A stretch of 64,000 bases of DNA from Adiantum capillus-veneris (lineage: Eukaryota > Streptophyta > Polypodiopsida > Polypodiales > Pteridaceae): contig CM043951.1 in NCBI GenBank assembly GCA_014529385.2, positions 113,260,469 to 113,324,468 on the forward strand. The letters are read 5' to 3'. Positions 46,447 through 59,414 of the stretch are shown here, one piece after another (position 1 is the first letter of the stretch; every line of letters begins with the position of its first letter). The notes beneath the pieces are model-generated. The model was not told the origin of the DNA, did not search any database, and was given only the letters and a program-made list of their open reading frames with translations. Position numbers and translations under genes: made by a program.

Positions 46447-49400
46447 TACCATGGCACATACATTGACAAGGTACTCTTGGATGGAGGAGCGGGGGTAAAC
46501 ATTATCACCCAAGCAGCGTGTGAGAGTTTTGGTCTCAGTGATTGGGAGCCTGCACCCTTTGTAGTCCGCATGGCAGATCAAAGAAGAGTGCAACCAGTGG
46601 GTTTACTTCGGGGCATTGTTTTGGATGTGGCGGGCTTATCCTTTGCTGTTTCATTAGTAGTCTTAAATATTGAAGATCATAATCAGGATTATCACATTAT
46701 CTTGGGAAGACCCTGGTTACGACAAGCGAGGGTAAAGCATAATTGGGAAGCAAATATGCTTACAGTAAAGAAGGGTAAAAGAAAAGTGCATGTGATACTG
46801 GGAAAATTTCGACAACCAGTTCAGGCAGCATGGCCGGTGATAGCTGAAACAGTTAATATGGTGGAAGGATTAGAAGAGGATGAAGAGGAACAATTTCTCA
46901 AAGCTAATCCGGATTTGGTTTCTCTATACCTTGCGGATATTTCTCTGATTCCGAAAGGGAATTCGGTGGGGGTTTCAGGAACTCCAGGAGGAATAGGGGA
47001 GCAACAACAGGTGCTTCCGAGTCCTGAATCATTGGAGGACGTGATTCAGCAAGAACGAGCGTTTGAGGCACAAATGGGAAAAATTACAAGGGTTAAGGAA
47101 GATGAATTAGAGAAGGTTTTTCTTGGGGAGCAAGCGGAGTCGCAACCTATATACATTAATAAGCAGCTGGAGGCAAGTTTTAGAGATGATTTGATCAAGT
47201 TAGTGACAGAGTTTAAGGACGTTTTCGCATGGGAATATGCGGATATGCAGGGATTGGATCCTAAGTTTTATCAGCACACAATCAATCTGAAACCGGATGC
47301 AATGCCAGTGAAGCAGCACTCATACAGGATGAATCCGAATGTGGCAAAGAAAGTTAAGATGGAAATTGATCACTTGTTGGAAGTGGGTTTTATTACCCCT
47401 ATTGATAATCCGGAGTGGATTTCTCCAATTGTGGTCGTACCAAAGAAAAATAAGCAAATTCGAATTTGTGTGGATTACCAAAAATTGAATGCAGCTACTG
47501 TTCCAGATCCCTTTCCTCTTCCGTTTTTGGATTCCATTTTGGATGATGTAGCAGGACATGAGATGTATACTTTTTTGGATGGATTTAGTGGATATAATCA
47601 AATCCGAATGGCATTGCGGGATCAGCCAAAAACAGCTTTTATTACCGCATGGGGAGTATTTGCTTGTACAGTAATGTGGTTTGGATTGCGGAATGCACCT
47701 TCCACTTTTCAAAAGGATATGTTTCAAATCTTTGGGCCTAATTTGACGGATTTTATGAGGATTTTTCTGGATGATCTCAGTGTTTTTGGAGCACAATTGG
47801 AGCATTTGAAACAATTACGGTTATGCTTTATGAAATGCAGAGAGGTGAAATTTAGTTTGAATCCTTTAAAGTGTGCATTTGCTGTCAGCAGTGGCAAGTT
47901 ACTGGGGCATATCATTTCTGAAGATGGTATTTATGTGGATCCGGATAAAATTGCTGCAATTATGGAAGCGCCTGCACCACGAAACCAGAAGCAATGTCAG
48001 ATTTTCCTAGGTTAAGCCCAATGGCATGGGAGGCATTTGCGGTTTGTCGCACATTTGGCAATCCCAATTACTCAGGCAGCTCATGCTATAGATTTTGAAT
48101 GGACAAAGGAATGTGATTTGGCTTTTCGGAGATTAAAACTGCAGCTATCCAAAGCTCCGATTATGCTGGCACCAAATTGGGGTGAGGATTTTTATGTGTT
48201 CGTGGATGCTTCGGATCGAGCTATTGGCAGTATGCTGATGCAGGAACAAAGTCAAGGATGGTTCTGACCTGTCTATTATGCCAGTAGATGATTATCATCC
48301 GCAGAAAGAAATTATTCCGTAACTGAAAGAGAATGTTTAGGGATGATTTATTCAGTGAAGAAATTCTGGCATTATCTGTTGGGCCAACGTTTTTTCTTCC
48401 ATGTGGACCATTCGGCTCTTTTATACCTAGTAAGGCAACAGAATTTGACGAGAAGATTGGCCAGATGGGTGCTTTTGCTGTAGGAATTTGACTTTGAGGT
48501 CATACATCGGCCAGGGGCCCAGCATGCGGTGGCTGACTACCTATCTAGGTTAGATTCCAGAGAGCCACCGACGGGTGTAGCTCATGAATTTTCGGATGCG
48601 TCTCTGTTTCTAACAGGAGTAGCTGCAAAGGATAGCATAGTCCCACAACAGGCGAGGGTTATTCCTAGCATTCCATGGACATGGTATGAGGAGATGTTTC
48701 ATTTTCTCGACAGTGGAGAAATGCCTTCTTTCTTGTCCAGCCATCAGAGGAAACGTATGGCTATCAGAAGCCGGAATTTTGAGATTATTATGGGGAAGCT
48801 CTATAATCGTACAGTGGCAGAGATGTTACTCCGATGTGTGCTACCACAAAAGCAGGAAGCAGTATTAGAGGAAGTCCATACTGGTATTGCGGGAGGTCAC
48901 TTTGCAGCTTTAATCACAGCTCCAAAGGTTCTCCAATCTGGATTATGGTGGCCCACATTGTTTCAGGATGCGAGAAATTATGTGCAATAGTGTGATGAGT
49001 GTCAACGGTTGGGGCAACCTACCAAATGGTCCAGAATGCCTTTTCAGCCAGTTCTGCCTTTGGAGCCTTTTCAAAAGTGGGGTTTGGATTTTGTTGGTCC
49101 TTTTAAACCAGTGGCAGCTCACACTGGAAATAAGTATATCTTGACAGCCACGGATTACGCTACCAAATGGGTGGAGGCATGGCCTTTGAAAGACAACACT
49201 GCAGTTTCTATGGCGGGATGCTTATATAAGGATATCTTTTCTAGATATGGCTGCCCTATTGAGTTGGTCAGTGACAGGGGAAGTCATTTTTTGAATAAGG
49301 TGATGGAGAGAATGCTGCAGTTTTATTTTGTATTACACAGGAAATCTTCTCCATATTATCCTCAGGCGAATGGGCAAGCAGAATCAACTAATAAGCAATT

Positions 49401-50100
49401 GATTCGGATTTTAACAAAGTTGGTGAATATGCATCGGACGGATTGGGATGTGAAACTTCCTTCCGCCTTATGGGCCTATCGGACAACTTATAAAGTGGCA
49501 ACAGGATTGACTCCTTTTAAGTTGGCATTTGGCATGGAGGCAATCACTCCGGTGGAGCATGTGATTCCGAGTATGCGGATGTTGATTGTGGATCGGCTTC
49601 TTCTGGAGGATTCTGTGATTTATCGATTGGATGTTTTGGAGGAATTGGATGAAGAGCGGATGAATAGTTTTGCGGTGTTGCAGGATCTGCAGTCTATGCA
49701 AAAAAAATGGCTGGATCGCCCGAAAGCACGGTAATTTTTTCGGGGACAGCTGATCCTTGTCTTCAATTCCCATCTCGGGAAGATGCCGAGGAAGCTTAAA
49801 TTACGGTGGTCAGGACCGTTCAGGATTTTTCAAGCGTGCGGACCCATCTCTTTTTATTTGGCGGATTTGAGGGGGGAGGTTATTTCTGTGCCGGTCAATG
49901 GTTTCAGACTGCGCCATTATGTTTCACCTACCACGATTCAGTGCCCCTTTGCTGTGGTACAAGAGGCGGAAGCCGCCCTAATCATGATTGGGGATTCTTT
50001 TGCATGCAATCTTGGAAAGCGGGGAAGGATCTATGATGGTTGTGACACCGTGGATCGCCCTATTTTGGGAACTCATTGTGGAAAGGTTACTACTGCATGC
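46447..50100 (+). pseudogene. Gypsy 1 protease, reverse transcriptase, RNase H and integrase
   Basis: The protease has LLDGGAGVNII with its Asp at 46480; DGG replaces the usual D-S/T-G. RT lies at about 47240-47900, with RICVDYQKLNAATVPDPFPL, FLDGFSGYNQIRMA and the catalytic FLDD at 47764-47775. RNase H follows, with VFVDASDRAIGSMLMQ, ERNYSVTEREC and LARWVLLL. Integrase has an HHCC finger ending CDECQR (about 48870-49005), the acidic triad at 49153 (Asp), 49273 (Asp) and 49381 (Glu in NGQAESTN), and a C-terminal domain to about 49930. Stops at 48013, 48265, 48289, 48481, 48988 and 49732 all lie in the one frame. Catalytic residues appear preserved, so the enzyme was active until recently, or stops may somehow be read through. 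Confidence 0.92.
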
Positions 50101-52221
50101 AGACGATTTTTATTGTGGTTCTCTTGTTTCGTGTGTCGTGCGCTCTTAGTGCTCTACTCTCTGCTCCTTCATCTCATTGCCACCATGACAACTTCCCTTC
50201 TGCAATGTATCCGTTTCACTCCCGTGTAGCAGCTCGCGCTTCGACGAGTGGACACATGGCTACAAGACTTGCGGCTGCGTGTGTTCGCCAACCTGGATTG
50301 GCAAGGGATCCCAGTTCACCCGCAAGCAGCAGATTTGATTGAGCAACTCGCTGCTGGCGATATGGTGGTGCTGAATAATCAGCAGATTCAGTTGACAGCA
50401 GAAAGGATTTCAAGGTGTTGTTGTTTTCCCAACGATGGCGTGGTGCACGCCTCTCATGTAATCCCTGCTGCAGATGTAGAACAAGAATTTGGTTTGAAGG
50501 TCAAAGGGGAGTATAAACTGTCAGGGTTGTCAGATGTAGCAACCAGGGATGCATATAGGTGGTTTCTCAAGGCTATTTGGCTGCAGGCCAAAACTTATAC
50601 CATTTCGACCCGAGCAAGAAATGTGTTGCATTCGGCCAACTTTGGGCCAGTCGCTTGGGCAGCGGTGGTCAGAGAACGATTGTTGGCGGAGTGCCAACGA
50701 GTGATGGCACAGTTGGGGAGGAGTACCCCAACCAATACAAAGGTGAGCCAACTCCTCACATTGATTTTTCCGTTGAGAGAAGTTTTTCCTCTCGCCCTGC
50801 GTCTTCTCTGCCACTTTGAAGATGATCACTTGATGGTCCAAGGCACTAATGCTCCGCTGTCGCAAACACAAAGCTTGGCAGTGCTGGCTGAGAGGGAAAC
50901 ACGGCAACAGTAGGTGGGCGTTAGGGATTTGCCTGGTCCATCGACAGCAGTGGTATCTTCTAGAGCCCAAGAGATGGCCACTACAGGTGCAGGATCAGCA
51001 AGCCGCAAGCGCGGCAGGGAGGAACAACAATTTTCGACACCACCTCCGGCAATTGCATCTCTTGTTTCGAAAGATTTTGTGGTGGCTCGCTGGCGTCACC
51101 GAATGTAGGAGAGAGTGAGTAATGCTACTCCTTTGCGGACGAGTTCTTCTCCGGTTGCGGATGTCTCCGCTCAACCAGAAACTTCGAATACTACTAATGC
51201 GGCTGCCTCGACGGGAGGTACTCTCCCCGCAGCGCTACCCTGGGAGGCTGCGGCAGCAGCGACCCCTTCTGACCAATTACAGGCATGCGGAACATTTTTG
51301 AGCAGACTTACAGAGTCTATTCATGCGGCCTAGCGAGCCCCAGCCACAGAGGGACGAGTCAATGAGTTGGAAGAGCAGGTGGCGGCTTCGCAGACTCGCA
51401 TTGCCGAGTTAACCACTCAGAATGAAGAGCTGACTGCCACAACTCGCCAGCAAGGGACAGAAATACAAATGTTAAGAGAGGCTAATGCTGAGTTTGTGGC
51501 CTCTATCCAACAGGAACTTCTTCAGTTGAGAACACAGCATAGCCTAGCCTCCTACTTAGCCTCGCACCCTGGCGATGTAATGATCAACATGACCGATTTG
51601 GACGCATTGGCAGTGGAGATGCAAGAAGATCTCCGAATTTTTTTAGATACTCAATTACAAAGCTGAAGCACACGCTTGGCTGCTGAGGTGAGAGCACAGC
51701 CACCCACTCAGCAGGTTGTGGTGCACCAACCCAAGTCATCCAACACTAACAGAGGTAAGAGTGTTGTTCGCGAGGGTTTTGATGTTGCTGATTGGGCAGA
51801 AGCTACAGAGGATTGTGCTGAAGCCCAGGCTCATGTATCTCGTTTGCAGAAAATGATTCGTCGATTTCGTAAGAAGCGGGGCAGGGTCTGTTTTTGGGTG
51901 GAGACCTTAGCTCATTCTTTTTCTCTCAGTCTACCACCTTGCCCTCCATTTTGGTCTTCTCTTAATAGATACCTTTCTCGCTATTATCCGTTACATACAC
52001 CTCTTGCTCCTCTACCACAGCCGCCTCAATCTATCTCCTTGCCAACACAGTTTATTCCTCGGGTTGCCTAGCCGGAACAAATTGAGATAGATCCACATCT
52101 TTTGGATGAGGTCTGTCAGGCACATACTGCAGATTTTAGAGGATTTGGCTATATTGATATTTCCTCTTCACCAGAGCAGGGTGCAGAGAACCCACCGGAA
52201 CCTTCCAACCGGAGGCACTGA
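50101..52221 (+). pseudogene. Gypsy 1 extra 3-prime coding region (membrane segment, plant-transposon-like domain, coiled coil)
   Basis: The pol frame continues past integrase for about 700 codons and stops at 52219, 35 bp before the 3-prime LTR. First is a hydrophobic stretch of about 25 residues (50107-50183) that could span a membrane. Then comes a folded-looking domain (50248-50890) with VVLNNQQIQLTAERIS and a Leu/Val/Arg-rich part. Its layout recalls the putative plant transposon protein domain found in other gypsy elements; this is a resemblance only. Then a low-complexity linker, a Glu/Gln-rich coiled coil (51358-51550), and a basic and Pro-rich tail. Stops at 50227, 50911, 51106, 51331, 51664 and 52069 interrupt it, again without frameshift. 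The position matches the env-like ORFs of some plant gypsy elements. Function unknown. Confidence 0.65.
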
Positions 52222-52255
52222 GTGTGGGTTCGCGCAATCCACCGTGCGTGCCGAA

Positions 52256-52534
52256 TGTTAAGGCATTAGCCGCACATGCGGTCCTGCGGAGGTCTGGACA
52301 TTGCGGATCAGGAGTCATGCGGTATGTGGTGGCCGTAGCGACAGTTCTTCACGGGATATCATGGGATAGGAGTGTGTGCACCGTTACCGATCTGTGCTGG
52401 AGCAGCGGTTGTATATGGAGAGGCATACCTGTCTTTTGATGTAACTTAACTAATCTCAATGATTTCATGGCATCTACTGTTGTAACTCTGAGTCTGGAAT
52501 ATACATGAATGAAACAAGAGGTGTTATGTGCCAC
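52256..52534 (+). repeat. Gypsy 1 3-prime LTR, 3-prime truncated
   Basis: Aligns to the first about 280 bp of the 5-prime LTR and stops at GTTATGTGCC. The following sequence is unrelated, so the end was deleted or replaced. Confidence 0.9.
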
Positions 52535-55500
52535 TATAGTAATCAATAAATTGAGAGACAAGGACACCAACACAAGTGCCCAATGCTCAACAAATTTTCA
52601 AGCACTTTTAGAAATGGTATAGAAGTGCCTCTTTATAATTATTTTGATTTTTAAAAAAATACACTTGTTTGTTTTCAAAATACACTGATGTCATTGTGGC
52701 AAGCTGCGGGGTAAGTAAAAGTTTGTTATTATAGTACACCTACTGTGTTCTTGGTAGACTCGGAAACAGAACAAATGTGTAATCTTCAGCACCTCAAGGC
52801 TCAGCTTAAGCTTGAGGTCATTTTGTAATTTCTTTGTGATTTAAATACATTTACTTATTATTGTGAGTTTGGCAAAAAAAAATATTTGAAAATACACTTG
52901 CACAAATTTTGAAAAGATATCAATATTAGTCTTAAAAAAACCCTTTGAAAAAACAAAACCAAATTTATCTTTGAAAATTAGATTTTTATTAAACAATAAA
53001 ATATCCCCAATAATTGTCGTTTTTTTTGTCATGTGTACTTAAGCTAGACCATTTACTTTATGTAAAGTAGAAAGCCTTTCGACTTTACATTTTCAAATGT
53101 CTTTTTGTTACGTGTACTTAAATGGGTTTAGTTACTTTGTGTAAAGTAGAAAGTCTTTGATTTTCAATTCCCAAAAGTCTTTTCATTTCCTGCACACCAC
53201 ACACCACTGTGCGCTATTACTATTCCCTTTTGCATTTTAAATCTTCCTACCCTTGACTTTTGCATTTAAGAATAGAGGTCTTATAAGGTTTTCTCTTAAG
53301 TAAAGCAGTGAGTGACACATGGAGGGTCTCTCCTTCTTTGAAAAATTTAAGCTACTTCATATATAGTATAGAAGACTTTTGAATCACTTAGGGACACTTG
53401 TCTCTCAAAGAAAAATTTGAAGTAAAGAGAAAATGATGCCTTGGAGAGTAGCTTTCTATTCCAAAGTTTTAACTTTCTATTCACAAGACTTATGAATCCC
53501 TTAGGTACATTTGTCTCTCAAAAAAATTTGAACGACCTTTGTCGATAGTGCACTAAGGCCTTTAGGAGGCCAAAAATATGCCTATCAAGTGGGTTTAATC
53601 GTAGGAATTATTTTAGTCCATATTTTTTCACATTTTCTTATACAAAAAGGTGTTGAAAAAATGATCTTGAAAAAACATTTACAGATTGAATAGGAAAAGG
53701 GTCCTTTATATTGGTGAAAATTTAAAGTTAAGGAGTTTCATAAATAGTCCTTGAACACACGCAATATATAGGTTTATATGTAGTCCCCCCCCCCCCCCCC
53801 CTTCCTGAAACTATGGGACGGTTTCAAAGCAAGGGTCTCATTGTCTCTTTTCTATTACATTTGAAGCTGATACCATTTGAAATTTTTTTTCTACATGAAA
53901 GGCCTCGATGGGTAAAGTCCCTTTCAAGATTCACCATAAGAAGATTTTATTTTTTAGAGAACATGGCAATATTCATATTGACTGCAATCTATCTATCCAC
54001 CAATCCAAGCTCCTCTGAAAGGACCATTTTCTGCTACATTTATAATGCATTGAGGCAGTAGGTAGTAGAAGCTCAAAGAATTTTAAGTGATGTCCACTAG
54101 TTGCTCTCGTAGACCCCATCTTCAAATCTGTTCTAATCATTTTGGTTACATGGTAACTGAAGTAGATATGCATGTATGCATAGCTGATTCCTAGAGATTT
54201 TAAGACTATTCACCAGTCTAAAGATTGCACCTCGATACTTAACCATGGCCGTCAAAAGAGCACCTACATGCCAAAATATGCATGCTAAAAAGGGAGCCAC
54301 ACCCAAACAAGTTGTCGATGCTACCACTGGGTGCCACTCGGCTGAGTAGCCCCTACCACGAGCCAGCATGCCCACTGCCGAGCAACCTCAATGAACTCCT
54401 CCGAGCCGCAAATGCTCCTCAAAGGGGAGGAAGGAGGGATGACCATGAAAAGCATGAAGTTGAGCTAAGAAAAAAGGAGAATACGAGCCAGGGAAACCCT
54501 TTCTCCAAAGCATCACAATGCCCACATACGATCTCACACCCTTGTGAACAAGCATCACTACCTAACATGCCCCTCTGGTGAGCCTCCTACTTGCAAGGGA
54601 GGGGGGTCCTTGAAGATATTCTCCCTCAGAACAAGTTTTTCCTTCTTCCCTTCTCAATATCACTCTTCCTCCTTAACCCTTGTGATTATTAACTTAAGGG
54701 ATAAATGTTTCGAAAAACTCTAGTTGATGTCAACACCGAGTTCTACTACAAGTGGAAGCAATTTTTCTTGGTGGGATATGTAGCATCTATCCAGTTGGGA
54801 GGCCATCTTGGCATACTAGAGGCTAGTGTATGTAAAGCCAAGTGAGCTACTCCATGGACAAACAATCCATAAGTTGGTTAGTGGCCATTTCTCATAGAGT
54901 GCTTTCTATTTTGTTTTGTTTGAACTAGTCAACAAAAGCAAAGTGCTAATATGGACGCTCGGGCGCAAGCAAAACTCGGAGGATTGGTCTAGGACTACTG
55001 GTGCCTTGTTGAAACAGATGGAATGCCTAGGAAGGGGGAAAACCTAGGCCATTGGTAAATAGAAGATCTCAGAAGAACATGATAATTGACCTTGTGTATT
55101 GAGGATAGGGGGGTGGTGCATTAAGGGTGGCTACCCATATTGCCATTGTAACTATGGTCCTTGGATGATGTCATGGCTCGACACGAGCATGGCAAGGCCT
55201 TGTAATTTTTTGAGATGATCAATATAATTCACTCACAATTGTGAGTTTTGCTTAAATAATAATAATAATTTTAAAATCCCATCTTAACATTCACGCCTAT
55301 GATATTAAAATCTCCCATGATGCACCGATCTCCTTTCATAGGCATATCTCTTAGATCCACCCACAAGTTTGCTTTTCCCTTAGCATTGCATGGGTCATTT
55401 ATGTTAAAAATGGCAAGAAATTAATATCCTTTCATAATCCTTATACCCAAGACTTTTGGAGAGACTTCCTCTATATTCTCCCTCTTGTTATCTTTCTCTA

Positions 55501-55956
55501 TATGCAAAAAGTAAATCTCACGAGGCAAGTGGCGATAGGTCATGATTCTTGCAAGTAATGATTGATTGCTACTCACAAACAGACTCCAATGTAACCCCAC
55601 ACACACTCTCACCCACACACAAACTTCCAAGGCAGGAAAGCTTACTCACAAGCTTAGTTGTAGTCCAATCCCTCCATAGACAAATCGTATAGCCCCTTTC
55701 TTGTTCAAACATGTGCTCTAATTTCATAAAGTAGTTGCTTCCTGCTTGCTCAAGCACCTTGTTGTGCTATATTTAAATGCGCCCTGCTACGCGATTTCCC
55801 TAGGTCAAGTTGTCTAAGTATATGGTTTCTTACACACACACACACCCCCCCCCCCCCCCAAAAAAAAAAAAAAAGATGGAACTTGTGAAAATGGGTAGAA
55901 AAACTATAAATAGTTAACTTTAAGTTTTTTGGGTATTTTTCATAAGTTTAATTAAA
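52535..55956. other. Gene-less stretch, AT-rich, with short duplications and poly-C tracts
   Basis: No gene is recognised. An 80-bp tandem pair (TGTACTTAA..TTTACTTTATGTAAAGTAGAAAG) lies at about 53033 and 53113, and an imperfect duplication around CACTTGTCTCTCAAA at 53393 and 53508. Poly-C runs lie at 53785-53801 and 55845-55859. A second copy of the palindrome ACTCACAATTGTGAGT is at 55231-55246. Frames at 54282-54581 and 55421-55757 have no family signature. Confidence 0.6.
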
Positions 55957-58900
55957 ATGGCTAACAATAACCAAGAGAGTATAATGAATATTGATAACTT
56001 TGATTTTGCACATGAAGGTGCTAATGATGGTGCAACATGTTTGTCAATTATCTTGTTACTAGGTTGCAGCAAGCTATGGGCAACCCTGTTATGCAAGCCG
56101 AAGTTACGAACAACTTCATGCTTATTGGATTCTCCTTCTTCTCCAAGAGGAAAGAGAGATTCGGAGGCCTTTTGATGACACCCCCAGAATAAGACTCTCT
56201 CCCATACGAGAGGAGGAATCCAAAGAATGAGAAAGTAATGAGTCCCTAAGTTCCTTTGAAGATGTGGCCATTAGCAAGAGGATGGGGTGTAGGAGGGCCT
56301 CTTTATTTGATATGAGCTTATGGAGGTGATTAACATTTTGAAACATAGGTGCACGCCATGTGTGCAAGAATGGTGGGTGTGTAAGAGATGGGTAAGAGAG
56401 GTCAAAGGATGCACTTTTCCCCCCAAAAAGCAGGTGGACAATTTTATAATTTTTGACCTTTCATAATGATCACCAATTTGAGCGGAGATCATAGATCTAT
56501 AATCTACATGTCGATCTCTTTCCATAGATATGCTACATGATATGGTTTTACCTGCTAGATTTTAAACTCCATTTGGGGGGGCAACTTTGAATTCAAATAA
56601 ACTAACCGTTTTGCTTGTTTGAATTCAAAAGTTGTCCTTTGATTACTTTCTTAATACTAGGGGTTTGACTTCCTTAAACTTTCAAATAAAAGGTCCTCCT
56701 AGACCCCATTCGCTTCCTAATGGCTCCATGAAGATGGCAGTCTAGACGGTTGCCAACCCCTCCCAAGAAGAAACGGTCAGCCCACAACCCTTCTCCTTGT
56801 CACTCCAAAAGGGAAGAGAGAAAACAAAGGAAGAAAAGGGAGAGAAAGAGGTCACCCTCTTATCCTTCTTCTTCACCTTCCTTCTTCTGACGAAAGCTAT
56901 GGCTATTCTCCTAGAGAATACAAGAGGGGAGAACATCGCAAATCTTACCCTGCATGGAGAAGGTCTGGTGCTACCGACAAAGTATTGGCCTTCATCGAGC
57001 AATTTGATGCGGCCTTTTGGAGACGAGGACTTCACAAAGTCCTTCAAGATATGCCATGTAGCTATGCACTTCAAAAAATTGTCTCATTAATGGGGCTAGC
57101 CTTCGTGGTAATGGCAAAGCCCCAAAGACATGGAAAACTCTACGATTTTTCATCATGAAGCAACTCCTTGCAAGCAATACAAAGGACAAAGTGCTTACCG
57201 AATGGTTTTGTTTGAAGCTTCTCTCTCATGAGTCTATTCACAAATATGTAGACAAGTTTTGGGATTTACATCTCAAGGCTACTGTCTTTCAAAAGATAGA
57301 CTTTGTCGAGCAAAAGAAACAATTTTGTGTGGGATACCTGAAGAATGGCCGAGTACATCAACTCCCAACGGCCTGGTTCTATCATCAAAGTAATCCACCA
57401 CACTATGGTTGCTTCACGCATCAATTTCCAACAAGGGACTGAATGTCAAGCCCATGGAAAACAAAGACAAGAGTGATGCAAAGGGAAAAACCAATGCCCA
57501 AAATTCTTCCCAAGGCAATTCCAACAACAACAACAACAACAATCGGTCCAAGGAGAAGGGAGTTTACAAAAGTGAAAATAAGCTGTCTCCTGAAGAGCTT
57601 GAGTCTTTTTGCAAGGACCACAAATTTTTTAAGTGTGGGGAGCAAGGACATGGCTATCACTCTTGCCCCAAGAGAAATTCTTGCAATGAGACTTCTAGAG
57701 CTTCCACCATCGAAGTTCCAAAAGAGGATGTTCATTGCAAAGGATCGCCTCTCTCCTATGCTTGGGGAAAGGTAAGGGAGCATGATTCCTTCATTTTATT
57801 TGACGTTGGCTCTGCTCACAACTTCATATCAATGGAGTTGGCCACCAAGTTGGGCATCCAAGCTTTTGAGATGGGAGATATTGTAATGGCCGACACAGCT
57901 TTCAAGGGACAGAAAGCATCCGTTACTCCCTTAATTGGGAAATTGAGGCTTCATGTCCAAAGCTACATTGACAAAGAAGACTTTTTCATCTCTCCTCTCC
58001 AACATGAGTATGCTTTCCTAGGGGCACCATGGTTCAATCGCATGGCTACCAACGTGAAGTTCCTTGAAAGGAGAATCTACTTTACCTACAAGGAAAAGAA
58101 CATGTATATAGATGCTAGTAAGTCTGGTCATACTATACCACTTGTAAATCCTCCTGCTTTTGATAAATCAATGAAGAGCTCAGATTTTGCGTACATGATT
58201 TTTGTCAAAGAGTCCCTAAAAGATCCTAATGTTTCATCAAATGTAAATGGTAGGAATCAGGAAGAGTTAGACTTGTCTAATTTTCCAAAAGGATTCCAAG
58301 ATGTATTCATCGATGCCATCCCTATGGACTTACCTCCAAAATGAGGGGATGATGACCATCAAATTGAGCTCCTACCAGGAAGTTCACCGCCTAATAAGCC
58401 ACCTTATTGAGTTTCTCAAGCTTAACAAGAGGAGATCATGAGGCAAGTACAAGAATTGTTAAACAAAGGGATGGTGAGGCCTAGCTCCTCTCCCTTTTGT
58501 TCTCTAGTCCTTTTAGTGCAAAAGAAAGATGGTACATACCGTATGTGTGTGGAGAGCACTAAACCATACCACTATCAAAAACAAATTTCGTGTACCTCAG
58601 GTAGAAGGTCTGTTTGATAAGATATAAGGCTCTACCTACTTCAATAGGATTGATCTTAAAAGTGGCTATCATCAAATAGGGATAGTGGACAAAGATATCT
58701 TAAAGACCGCGTTTCGTACAACGTTTGGTCTTTATGAATATCTAGTCATACCTTTTGGATTGAATAATTTACCAGCCACATTCAATTGTTTAATGGAGAA
58801 AATTTTTAGACCCTACCGTAAATTCACTGGAGTGTTCTTTGTGATGATATCATCATCTACTCCAAGTCCTTGGAGGAACACAAGCAACATCTCCAAGTGA

Positions 58901-59410
58901 TTTTTCAAGCATTGAGGGAGAATAAGCTTTTTATCAATAAAAAAAAAAATCGAATTCTTCCTTCAAGAGATTCAATACTTAGGTCATATTATCTCTCAAG
59001 ATGGTATCCGTATGGATCCATCAAAATTAGAGGTAATAAAAGCATGGCCTAATCCAAGGAATCTATATGAGCTAAGACCCATTATTGGTATGTGTGCATA
59101 CTATGGACGCTTCATAGAAAATTTGTCTCAAATAGTAGGACCATTACATGACTTAACAAAGAAGAACGTTAAGTATTCATGGACTGCTAAGGAGAAAAAT
59201 GCTTTTTACAAGCTCAAAGAGAAGCTTACCTCCCAACCATTCCTTATGCTTCCAAATCTCTCAAATCCATTTGAGGTTCAATGTGATGCTTGTGGTGATT
59301 TCCTTAGAGCAGTCTTGCTTCAAGAAGGGCATGTTGTTGGGGGTCCCATCATTGCATAGCTCCAATGACCAACAAAATTATCAATCGGGAGGAATGAGCT
59401 ACCCAGCTAG
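55957..59410 (+). pseudogene. Ty3/gypsy element 2, gag-protease-RT-RNase H relic without recognisable LTRs
   Basis: A likely GAG N-terminus starts MANNNQESIMNIDNFDF at 55957, shifts frame near 56040 and continues LQQAMGNPVMQAEVTNN. After an unclear 600 bp the GAG core resumes (56940-57440: FGDEDFTKSFKICHVAMHF, ESIHKYVDKFWDLHLKAT). An Asn-rich linker leads to a CCHC knuckle at 57625-57666 whose first Cys reads Phe. The protease has FDVGSAHNFIS (Asp 57802; DVG in place of DSG/DTG). RT follows after a stop at 58344, with [20 protein letters not shown], a degraded YVDD reading LCDD near 58840, and YLGHIISQDGI near 58977. RNase H with VQCDACGDFLRAVLLQEG is cut at about 59400. No integrase is present. 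Confidence 0.85.
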
Positions 59411-59414
59411 GGCA

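Larger units (their letters stand above)
44043..52534 (+). mobile_element. Ty3/gypsy LTR retrotransposon 1, nearly full length
   Basis: The 5-prime LTR is 44043-44434 (392 bp, TGTTACGG to CATTACA). The 3-prime LTR starts TGTTAAGG at 52256 and is cut at about 52534, lacking its last 105 bp or so, hence there is no target-duplication check. Two bases after the 5-prime LTR comes TGGCGACCACGATG, the position and style of a gypsy primer site, though I cannot name the tRNA. Order gag-protease-RT-RNase H-integrase defines Ty3/gypsy. The internal frame runs without a shift from 44452 to 52221. No convincing polypurine tract precedes the 3-prime LTR. Confidence 0.93.

Noticed and set aside
50216-50970. 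Antisense frames in the Gypsy 1 3-prime region
   Set aside because: The plus frame is continuous with pol over thousands of bases, and the antisense frames have no signature.
52841-54173. Short minus- and plus-strand frames in the AT-rich region after Gypsy 1
   Set aside because: Phe/Lys-rich composition expected from AT-rich DNA, with no recognisable motif.
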